Source of the DNA: Gracilariopsis chorda | Lineage: Eukaryota > Rhodophyta > Florideophyceae > Gracilariales > Gracilariaceae | NCBI GenBank assembly: GCA_003194525.1 | Contig: NBIV01000246.1 | Location: forward strand, 1 to 64,000 | Length of the DNA: 64,000 bases | Direction: 5' to 3' | Shown: positions 1 to 9,851 of the stretch, piece by piece | How positions within the stretch are numbered: position 1 is the stretch's first letter | Layout: every line of letters starts with the position of its first letter | The notes under the pieces: generated by a model | The model's input: the letters and a program-made list of their open reading frames with translations, nothing else | Told to the model about the DNA's origin: nothing | Databases searched by the model: none | Position numbers and translations under genes: made by a program

Positions 1-1288
1 ATGGCGGTACATGGAACCACATGGTTAACAGAAAACCCAAGGGTGATGTTTACCTTGTAGTTATCATGCTTAAGAAAGCAAATAGGTCCCGATTAGTCAT
101 CTGCTCCTTCCTCTTCAGTGACCATAGGACGAACATCTATATAAGAACCAGCTGGTGCCGGTTGGCATTCCAAATGGGAACGGTTGGGATTGGCCTGCAG
201 CCCAACCTTTAGGCATTTTCGGCTGTGGTGGTACGGTCGCGGCTTCCTATGCCGTCTCCGCACCGGTGACTAGATTAAACTCTTGATTTCCAGGAGGTTG
301 CTCTTCTCCTGAACATGTTAGTTTTCCCCTGCTTGGCTAAGTACCACCTGATGGTTTCGCTGACGCACCTGTAGGAGCACTGCTCTAAACTGAGAGGTGA
401 CATTAGGACATGTCGTAGCAAAGTGGTAAGGTGACAGGCAAAACCACCAAAGGAGATTCCGAGTGGTTGGATTCCTAAAAGCCATCCAGGTTCCGCGCAT
501 TGGCGTCCTTTCCATCTGTTGGAAACGCCCCATATGTTACGAAGACCACTAACTCTGGGGTGGGGTCCTGCTAGTTGGTTGTATCGCGAGTACCTTTTGA
601 TCAGGGACGGACACCCGCGTGGCTGTCCTCGACCCCTTCAAGGCTGAGTCCAGGCTAGTGAAGGAGAGGCCGATGCGGTTGCAAGTCAGGTGTGTACCAA
701 GTATACGGTGCATCTAACAGGTTTGACAACGTGCGCAGTGTCCTCTGAAGGTGACAAATAATCCCCCTCCAGGATTCTCCGTTTCGGTTTACCCTTGCCA
801 GGCTTTGAAAACGTACTGAGCTGTCTTCGAACGGCTCGGTGAATGTCTCCAAGGGCTTGCGCAAATCGTTTGAGTCCGTTATAATCCACCTTTCAGTTTG
901 TCGGGAGGAAATTTCTCACCTGCGACCTAATGGCTTTGTCAGTGTTATGGGCTAACAACTACTTCAACCGCGTGGTGCTGAGTAGATTACCACACCGGGA
1001 GCCCATCGCGAAACAACGACTTTGCAAAATCGAATTCGGTTTGTCCAGACTTCTAATGGTAGCTTAGACGCTCAGCGAAAGCCTCTTGAATAACATCATC
1101 GGTCGCGTAGGTTTCCAAAAGGTAATTGACGACCTGCGGATAAGTTCGAAGCATCTCCGTTTGGTCTTCATCAACCGACATGGTACCTCCTTGCATATTA
1201 CTGTGAAGCAATGAAGCAGCCTGCTTCGTCAAGTAGAACTCTAATAAACCACATGGCTGCACCTTCTGAAAACCCATTTTGGGCACAA
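1..1288 (-). pseudogene. Ty3/gypsy gag, 3' half (relic E, part 2)
   Basis: Read on the minus strand, this continues the gag begun at 47217-48413. The stretch with TYPQVVNYLLETYATDD (about 1180-1110) matches TYPEVFHYLLETYATD in the C gag at 13080-13130, and the left end (about 70-20) matches the segment just before the C protease (DNYKV). Joining this piece directly to 48413 with one copy of ATTGC keeps the reading frame, so E was a single gag gene before element A landed in it. Several stops and frame changes make it dead. The window ends just before the expected protease DTG motif, so E's pol should lie left of position 1. Confidence 0.75.
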
Positions 1289-1293
1289 GCAAT
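1289..1293. repeat. Target site duplication of element A (3' side)
   Basis: GCAAT next to the 3' LTR is the reverse complement of ATTGC at 48409-48413. The two copies are in opposite orientation today because of the 37-kb inversion. Confidence 0.85.
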
Positions 1294-2092
1294 TGTGGTG
1301 CAATGCCCAAAGGGGAAAAACACCGAAAGACGTTCGGGATCTTCCTCTCACGAGGTGAACCCAGTTGGGTAGAGCCCTCCCAGAGGTGTCACGGCGAAGC
1401 CGGTTTGTAAGACCAGGGACACCTGTCGCGACTCGCGCAGGAGGTGAAGGCGAAGAATCGGTATCCGCGTGAGCGGGGTGTGATCCTCAGTAGAGGTATG
1501 TTTCCGTAAGTGGGGGTGTGTGAGCGGATGCGCACACGAGGGCCGCGGATAGCGGGAGGTGCTACCCTAAAAAGGGGAAAAAGGAAGGGCGAAGTGAGTC
1601 GCGAGAGCGACGGGGACGAACGGCGATGCCGGTAACAATATCCCTATACAGGGCGAAACACCAATGCAATTGGAACAATTATACTCCCAGTGATGGGTCC
1701 CTTTAGATGTGCAAGGGGGTTAGATATCCCGTGGTTTACGGCGTTTCCCTCCAAGGAGGAGTAGAGTACGGGCGCAAGCGGCAACAACTAGAGCCAATTC
1801 CCCAGGTTGGGGTTCCCTTGTTGGGGAAGGTTTACTGGTGCGACGGCAGTGCGCCGTCGCACTAAGTACTAGCTTCCCAGAAATGGGTGTGAATAATAAA
1901 TAATATTAACTAAAATACTCCACATTTCGTGGCAGCATCCACTACTGTGGCCAACCGCCAATTGACCCAAAACCCTGTCCCACGTGTCCATATCCACCAT
2001 AGTGGGGCGTAGTTCATATACACACTACACAACCGATAATATCGGGAAGCGTTCAAGTACCAAGAATCCCTCCCTGATGGCGTTGCACTTCA
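1294..2092 (-). repeat. 3' LTR of element A
   Basis: This 799-bp sequence is the near-identical reverse complement of 48414-49218. It starts TGAAGTGCAACG and ends TTGCACCACA on the minus strand, giving the TG...CA ends and short inverted termini of a Ty3/gypsy LTR. By eye the two LTRs differ at about 18 sites including small indels, more than the LTRs of B. An AT-rich block near 1890-1915 (reverse complement of TTAATATTATTTATTA) resembles the block before the TATA-like box in B's LTR and may be part of the U3 promoter. Confidence 0.92.
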
Positions 2093-2106
2093 TATCCTCC
2101 CCCCCT
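2093..2106 (-). other. Polypurine tract of element A
   Basis: On the minus strand this reads AGGGGGGGAGGATA directly before the TG of the 3' LTR, the expected place for the plus-strand DNA primer of an LTR retrotransposon. B has a matching tract at 40588-40599. Confidence 0.8.
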
Positions 2107-2150
2107 AAGACGGGAAAACGACCGCGGACGCGGAGGATTCCCAGACGAAA

Positions 2151-3989
2151 ATGGGTGATAAAAGCGCGTGCTCTGTCTCCGGTTCTCCGGTAAATCCCTC
2201 TGCACCAGAGTCATCGAGCGCACAAACAACAACAACAGCTACCCTCCGAAAGGGGGAAATGAACAACGACAACAATATCAACAACCACAGCCAACCTCCG
2301 AGACTTCTCGGGCGATACACCACCGGTTTCCGGTCAGTTCCCCTGCCTCAGGGCGATCGACATCCGGTACAACCGGGGAATATGGCTGCTGCAGCCGACC
2401 ATCCCTTCGCACTACCACCTTCGGTGGTGTCCTCCAGAACCACTCCGGTGTCCAACTGGCCAACCTACAACACCCTGGTGGGGCTCAACCCGATGAATCG
2501 GAATCACGCGTCGCGCCTGCGCCTTGCCCCGTGGTTCCACCCGGTCGCTGTCCTCAATGAGGGATTGGTCACCGCTTATGCGGATGGCTCAGACACCCTT
2601 CCGGGGGATCTGCCCAGAGCAGTCACCACATCGTGGGATTGCGTCACCGGATTGCGATTCCGCGTCACCACCTCCGAAGAAATTCGGGCGAGACCGTCGC
2701 TGCAGCGCAGACCGCGTTGACGCGCATGGCGTACCAACGGCAGAGCCGGGCTCCATTCGATGTACCGGTCCCACCGGAGTTTGGCTTTGACGTTAGCTAC
2801 TTCTGCACTCGCGGGGAGATTGGGTACGGCGAGAACCTGTTCCGCCTCGAGACCGTCGCTTGGAGTAATTTCCCCGCAGCGCGACAAAAAGCCCTTTGCT
2901 GGGAGCGACCGATTATTCGGGTGCAGTTCAGTACCTTCCCCGGCAATACCGGTCCAACTTTCTCCAAAACTTCATCCGCTACAAGCGGCGTTTGCGATCC
3001 CGATTCGGGTATTTTATCCCGTATCAGAACGTGGAGATAGAGCGGATTGCGCTGCCTCACCGACTAGGTCGGTATGTAGCACTCCCCGAGTGGTGGCGCT
3101 TCCATGAAGCCTGCCGGGGGTGCTACATAGAACTCCCGCCGGTACTTACGTACCTTGGTTCGCTGCTCATGCAGGATCCCCGGTCGGGTTGTGGTCCGTA
3201 GTGGTTACGGAGTGGGCGGCCTGCAGTGCGGCTTATATCCTCAACGAGGCGTACGACCAGTATCGTCTCTGGTTCCTTCAACCGCGTGTGCGGGCAGCGA
3301 TCCGAAACCTGGATCTTCGCATCCCCCTTGGGGGCCAGGCCAACAATGAAGAGGCCCTCCAATTACTTGGGTACATCGACAGCGTTAGCTGGAGTGAGGT
3401 CCCGCTGGAGCAAAGCGGTCGTGTGGATGGCGGTAGCGGTAACACCGGTGGTCCGGGACTCGGTAGAAACACCGCCTTTGCGGGGGATTTTATCTACTTC
3501 GACCCCTGGGAGTTCCGGGAAATTTCCTCCGAGGAGGCGCGCGAGCTTCGCGATACGCCCTGGCATGTGCCTGAAGACCACCCGGTGGGGTACGTCGATT
3601 CTGACGACTACTACCGCGCATACGGCGGGGATGATCCAATAGTCGATAACGAACCGGAAGAACCCGGGGAGATGGACGTAGAGGAAACCGGCGCTAGCGC
3701 GGAAGCTTTCCAAGAGGGGGTATCTCCGGCCGAGCCGGCTGCTGACCCTTCGGCGGCAAGTGCCGGACCTTCTATCCCCAGCGGGGTGACGGCGAATGAA
3801 AACGAAATCATCGCACGTTTCCCCCGAGGTGCCGGTCTGAGCGCTGCCGAGGTATCGGGGGATGTCACCACTATGGCGGACGCGTTGGCCTACCGCCTCG
3901 CTGGTGGTTACGCCCTGGACGATGGGGTGACTGAAACCTCTAGTCCAGTTTCCTGGTTCTTCTTTCCCTGGCTATGCCATTTAGTGTAG
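2151..3989 (+). pseudogene. Antisense accessory ORF of element A (broken)
   Basis: This is homologous to B's intact 615-codon antisense ORF at 40564-38717. It has the same place (between pol and the 3' LTR) and the same orientation (opposite to gag-pol). Shared blocks include LAPWFHP, FGY-IPYQNVE-ERI, the CRGCYIELPPV block, VVVTEWA, YDQYRLWF, RIPLGG and VPLEQSGR. The homology changes frame near 2640, near 2930 and near 3190, so three small indels break it. From 3190 to 3989 the frame is open and well conserved, with an acidic, Ser/Ala-rich tail. The start at 2151 fits an SGSPV motif shared with B's N-terminus. No known family is recognised. It begins 58 bp inside the LTR edge. Confidence 0.85.
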
Positions 3990-4125
3990 TGTAGTATTGT
4001 GGGGAGCTAGCTGCTCCCTTGAATAAACTTTCCCGTTTAGAACGGTGCTTCTCGGTTGAGTTCCCCGTCTTCGACGGACCTTGCCTTGTTATCCTTTCCT
4101 TTCGCTCTCCGCTCGCGCGGCAACG

Positions 4126-5300
4126 TTACCCAACTTGGGCATTAACCAGCGTGGATGGGGCTGCAGTTCCCGTTTGACGGTGGTATCGCAGGACCTGCGA
4201 CCGTGGGAGGTGTTCAATTGGCTCCCACGTATCCCCACTGGGGTCATACCCGTACCAGCGGACGCGGTATTGTAGAATCCCATCCTGGTCCCAGGTGTGT
4301 CCGACAAGTCGGTCTACTACGAACTCTCGTTCGTAGACCTGCCGGCCGTGCCGGGTGGTGGTTGTACTTCCTTGCGGGGGCTGCCCGCTGTGCGGTATAA
4401 TGTCCCTTAGCAGGGTGTTCGGCGATAACTCCGGCGTTGCCGTGCGCTGTGATAGCGGCCGCTGCTCATGCGGGAAGATATCCCTCAAGAGGGTGTGTGG
4501 TGCCACAGTTTTCACCGGCCAGTCAATCCCCATTGGGGCAGGTTCATTTCCGCTTTCGCGGTATTGCGGGCGAACTGCCAGTCGGCGGAGGACTTGGGCT
4601 CCGCCTTCGCGGTTGAGCTCACGAACTGCGAGTTGGCGGGAAGATGACCGCTCCTGCGGAATCGGCATTTCCACAATCCCCTGGGGGGTCCCGTGCGATA
4701 CGGTGATTGGGTGGCAAACCGCCTCCCTGCCAGGCGCACGAGCGCTCTGCACCATACGTTCCGGCGATGCCGTGGTGTCCCCGGCTACTGACGGGTTGCC
4801 TGGGGCTAACTCCGGTACACCGGTATTTTGGTCAAAATTCCCCTTTGGGGGGTGCCGGGCAGGTGCCGATGACACTCTTTTCAGGGGAATTGCCACTAAG
4901 CGCGGTGCACCATCTCCATGAGGAGGAGCAGCGTCCGGTACGACCGGTTTCGAGCGTGCGATGGCGTGCGTTATTCCCGAGTTCCTCGGTTCTTCGCCGC
5001 AGCGTTGCGGGGGTTGGCGCAAATTATTCCCCGTAGCGGGGGCTTCGATTCCATCAACGACGGGAGGCGTTTCCGGTGCTTGCGAGCCAGGGCTTAAAGC
5101 TTCGACTGCGGCCTGGCTGCCTTTTTCCCCAAGAGGGGTGTGGGTATTTCCCTGTGAGGCCGGCGTATCTGGGCGCCCCTTCTCTGCAAGGCGCGGGTCT
5201 GATCAACATGATTGAACCGCTTCCGCGGGGACTTCCACCAACGGCGGCTTCGAGGCATTGCCCTGCTGAGGGGATTGAGGGCAATCGTCACCATACTCCC
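4126..5300 (-). pseudogene. Pol 3' end of A: linker and chromodomain
   Basis: Minus-strand frame 5022-4126 ends in a chromodomain: EFVVDRLV, then YRVRWYGY, then DTWEPIEHLPRS. The aromatic positions F, W and Y expected for the methyl-lysine cage are present. The family role is to steer the integrase complex to marked chromatin. Upstream is a long Pro/Ser/Arg-rich linker. It lies in a different frame from the integrase part (5301-6584), with at least one frame change between about 5670 and 5030. The stop at 4126 faces the stop of the antisense ORF at 3989, so the two genes converge with a 136-bp gap. Confidence 0.8.
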
Positions 5301-8300
5301 TTATCGGGGATCCTTCCCTGACAGGGGTGTGCGGTTGTTGCGTTTCAACTTCCCGTGTAGCACGGTATATTTTCCGCGTTTGTGGCGATGCCTCCGGGGA
5401 TGGATCGGGCGATTGCCTTTCCGCTGCTGCGGTATTGGAGGGAGGCTTCTCTTTTTCCCGTGACAAACGGTGTATTTGCCGCTTTTGCGGGGCCTGCGCG
5501 TCTGGTTCCTGTTGCACAGCACTGCCCGGGAACGGGGGATTAGTGTCGCGTGACATACTCCGTGCTCCACGGTCAGTGTTCCGTATGTTACGGTGTGTTT
5601 CCCGTTGCGACGGCGATATCGTTCCTCGAAAACGAGTGTTCTCCTCCCCCTCCTTAGACGTAGCGGCGGGATAAGGGATAACAATCCCGCCTGGCGGGTA
5701 TAAATGCGCGCCAGTGGGGCAAACGTGGTAGGGGCGGGCGCTGAGGGGCCCGAATTACCCGGCTGAGCCGGTGAGTCCGACAGAGTCGGTAGGTCTGAGA
5801 GTCCCCGGCTGGGGTGTGGTAGTACCGTAGGTCTAGTACTCCCGGATGGTTCCGGTGTTGCAGAGTCCGTAGAAACGGGGTTGCCTGGATTCAGGACTAC
5901 CTCTGACGAGGGAGGAGGGGCAAGGACAACACGATCACGGGAAATCCGTTCGTGCGTGTCGCCCATCTCTACCACGACAGTGTCGGTGTTAACAGAGATG
6001 ACCTTGAAGGGTCCATCCGCCACAGGCGAGAGTTTGTGACGCTTCTCCCGTTCTGGGTTGTAGTACTCCTTCCTGATGAAGACGTAGTTATTTGCCCGAA
6101 TCGGGGACGGTTTCCCTCGCAAGCGAGCATCAAAATCCCGCTGGTAAGCGGCTTGGGCCCGTGCCATAGACTTCCGCGCAGCAGGGACCAGCTTAGAAAG
6201 CCATTGCTTCAATTGCTGCCGGTAGATACCCACAGATGGGAAATTGTCCAAGGTAGCTTGGGGTTCCAGCGCCACAGGGGGAGGTGTTCTAGATAGAACC
6301 AACTCGAATGGCGAAACTCCGGTAGTCCGGTGTACCTGCGTATTGTACGCGTAGGCTACCGCATCAGCGTAGAGATCCCAATTCGTTGGGTGGTCAGCGA
6401 TGTAGGAACGTAACGCCGCGAGTAACGTCCGGTTAAACCGTTTAACTTGCCCATTACATTGGGGGGTGGTAGGTAGTCGTGAACAAGTTCTTGACATCCA
6501 GGATGCGACAAACATCCTGGAAGAACTTGCTCGCGAATTGTTTCCCGTTATCAGAGAGCACCTCCACAGGGGGACCGTAGACAAAAATCCAGTGCGTCAC
6601 CAGAGCCTGGGCCACCGTGAGAGCGGTTATCCTCCGAAGAGGGACAGTCCGTACCAGCTTAGAAAAGCGGTCGGTGATGACAAGTAGAAACTTGTTTCCA
6701 CGTTTTGTGGTGAGTAGTGGTCCGAGAAGATCAATTGCGATAAACTCGAGTGGCGCCCTTGCGGGGAATAGTTTCATCTTCTTCGCATTTTTGCGGAGCT
6801 TGACGCAATTCTTCGCGCATTCGCTACAAAACCGCACAGTTGCGTAGCAATCCACCGCCATTGCGGGCCAATACAAATCCCTTCGCAGGGTTAGGTAGAG
6901 TTTCCTCCCACCTGGGTGACCTCCAATGGGGGCGTAGTGTGATAGATGTAACACCCGCGATTGCAGGGAATGTGGTACCACAATCTGTGGGCGGGCTTCG
7001 ACCTTCCTTACGAGGTAGCCTTTGTCGTTTACCCCGAAAGAGATATCTTCACCACCGTTGATAGGGGCACAAATTCTCGTACAGAATGGGTCGCCGAATT
7101 GTTCTCGGATGATTTCTTCCGGTGATACCGGTACAATGTTTCCCGGTAACGGGTTCTCAGATTTATCTCGCGATGCGAGTATTTCGTCAAAGTCAGCATC
7201 CTCGTCCCAGTTTTCTGGCCCAGCCTCGACGGCACATTCCGGATCATCCGGGTCCATGGCCATGAAACATGGGACTTCTTCATCCTCCGTTGGGAGTGCT
7301 TCCCCACTTGTGGGTAGCCGCGACAAAGCGTCGGCCTGGGTGTTCTGCGCACCCTTTTTATAAATGACTTGAAAGTCATATTCCGCGAGGCGGAGTCTCC
7401 AGCGCATGAGGCGTCCCGACGGGTCGGAGATATTCATTAACCACCTCAATGAGGAATGATCCGTGTACACGGTGAAGTGAACTCCCATAAGGTAGGGGCG
7501 CAGAGTGTTCATCGCCCATACGACGGCGGGGCACTCTTTCTCCGATACGGAGTAGTTCCGCTCATGAACATTGAGCGAGCGCGACCAATAACCAATTGGA
7601 TGTCGTTCCCCCTCGGGGGTGGTTTGAAGAAGAGCACAACCGACTTGGTAGTCGCTCGAGTCCGTATCTACGGAGTATGGCAACCCAAGTTTTGGGAGAT
7701 GTAGGATTGGTGCTGATGTGACAGCCTCCTTCAAGGAGTTAAAAGCTACCGATTGCTCGGGCGTAAATGTTCCCAGTTTTGGTGGGTTCCCCTTTCGCAA
7801 CAACGCGTTCAGGGGCGCCGCAGTATCCGAAAAGTTCGGGATAAACCGTCGATAGATGTTGACCAGCCCTAGAAAGGAGCGCAGTTCCGTTTGAGTACGG
7901 GTTTCTTTCGCCTCAACGAGGGATTTGACTCGAGCTTTCTCGATCGCTAACCGTCCAGGACGGATAATGTGACCCAGATACTTCACAGTATCTGTGAAAA
8001 ACTTGCATTTCCTCAACTTGAGGGTAATTCCCGCATCGCGTAGTACGGTCAGCACGTCTCGGAAGTGAGTGAGATGGTCGTCCAACGAGTTGGAGAAGAT
8101 GATAATATCATCAAGGTAGACCAGACAACTCCGCCACTTAAAGCGGTTGAGTAGAATATCTACTGCACGCTGAAAGGTGGCGGGGGCGTTGGTTAACCCA
8201 AATGGCATCCGCTTGAAGTGGTACGTTCCTGCGTGGCAGATGAATGCGGTTTTGTCGCGATCCTCCTGTCTCACAGGTACTTGCCAATATCCCCAATTGG

Positions 8301-9851
8301 CATCAAGGGCCGTGAACACGGTGGCGTCTCCAAGGGAGTCAATGCACTCGTCCATACGAGGGATGGGGTACGTGTCCCTAACAGTCACGGCATTGAGCCG
8401 GCGGTAGTCGACACAGAACCTCCAGGTTCCGTCGGCCATTAAAGCCAGTACAACTGCGGATGCCCAGGGTGATTGAGCGGGCTCAATCACACCTGCGCGG
8501 AGCATCTTGTCCACTTGGGACTGCTCCTCTTCCCGAGCTTTCGGACCTGCCCTGTAAGGGGGTTGTGCAACCGGTCGCGCACCGGGGATTAAATCGATCC
8601 GGTGTTCCGTTGCATTAATCTCGCCAAGCGAGCCATCCCACATTGTGGTGAATTCCCGTAACATAGTACGGAGTTTGTCGCGGTGTGACTCTGGCACGTG
8701 GCTGAAGTCCAGCGCTTCAAGTGCTTTTTCCGGATCAATCCGGTTGTTGCTCGATGGAGCATTGTCCTGTGGAACAGGTGTGGTTCGCAATTCCGAGTTA
8801 CTCGGTACGTTCGACGCTGAAGTAGCGGTTTCTTCCCCCTCCTTAGACTTGACGTCTTCGGACGGCGGGGCGAATTCCTCAGAAGAGGTGGTAACTCCGA
8901 GTACATCGGCGGCTGTCATCTTCGTTGGCAGCATTCCCATAAAATGGGGGGTTACACTCCCAACTACTTGGTGTTTGACCAGATACTGGGGGTGTTTGCC
9001 AAGGTTGGCAACCAGTATCCGGAAAGGGACATCCGGGGAAATGGAGACAATTCCATTAGCCAGCGCCAGCTGGGATTTCTCGTACAACGAGGCGAGGGGT
9101 TGTATAACCCGAAGACCGTGTTGACGGGAATTTACCTGCACCCAGACTTAGGACTCAGCCGGTATAGAAACCGAGGCAGCGACGCGGAGCTTGGTGGACT
9201 CGCAGGACGCGGGCGGTGGTTCCTGCGCAGCAGGGAGCGGAACGTGTTTCCGAGAGGACCGTTTTAGCGGGCGGCGAACAATCGGAACCGAAGATTCGTC
9301 GTCAAGTTCTACATGCCTGAGGCGGGGCCTGATTGCGTCGACAAATCTGTCGCAGTAATCACATCCCAGTATGACTGGTGCTGCCAATTAACGGCAAACG
9401 ATGAAGTCCAACTTCACCACAGAGGTACCAAGTCTCACGACGAGGTCCACTGTGCCCACCGTTTGTAACGGATTGTTGTTCGCATCCGAAATGTCGGGGG
9501 CTGCGTCAGAGCGGATACGCGACCGCACAAGCGGGGGTAACAATGATTCCACAACAAAGTTGGGGCCTGCACCTGTATCCAGGACGGTGAGAAACCTCAC
9601 CATAAACTGGGGGTCAAGGCCAAGGTCGGCATAGAACTTATAGTTGCGCTTGGCCAAGACCAAGACTCTACCGGGAATCCGGGGATTTTTACTCCGTATC
9701 GACGGGCGACGCAACACACCGAGGTGCGCAGAGTCCGCGTCAGCGGTGTCTTTCCTCGAGAGGACTTTCACCGGGGAGCGAGGCGAGGACGCCTCGGGTG
9801 CCAACAGCCTCGTTCTTGAGGACGCCTCTCCCAAACGGGGGACTCCCTCAG
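5301..9851 (-). pseudogene. Pol of element A: protease, RT, RNase H, integrase
   Basis: Domains in order on the minus strand: aspartic protease (VLDTGAGPNF, near 9570), reverse transcriptase (YLDD at 8118-8107), RNase H (DTDSSDYQVG, YTDHSSL), integrase zinc finger (HLSHY...GGHPGG...CSEC) and integrase core (AIDLLGP, LSDNGKQF). Two in-frame stops follow the protease (9390-9388 and 9150-9148; both look like CAA to TAA by comparison with B). An extra C in a run of C near 6463 shifts the frame inside the integrase core. The catalytic glutamate is replaced: A reads NGQVKRFNR where B reads NGQVERFNR. It starts in the -1 frame relative to gag, right after the gag stop. Not functional as it stands. 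Confidence 0.92.
5353..5646. repeat. Array of short CCG...CGG hairpins spaced 21 nt
   Basis: Small inverted repeats (4-5-bp stem, 3-5-nt loop) lie in the pol linker region: CCGTGTAGCACGG at 5353 with a second, one-wobble hairpin at 5374; CCGTGACAAACGG at 5458 with CCGCTTTTGCGG at 5479; CCGTGCTCCACGG at 5560, CCGTATGTTACGG at 5581, CCGTTGCGACGG at 5602; CTCGAAAACGAG at 5635. Within each group the offset is exactly 21 nt. Loops differ while stems stay paired. In the minus-strand frame 6584-5301 they give repeated GKYTV-HGK-like peptides. Confidence 0.7.

Noticed and set aside
5353..5646. Regular hairpin array as a CRISPR array
   Set aside because: Repeats are only 12-13 bp, not identical, with 8-nt spacers, in eukaryotic transposon coding DNA.
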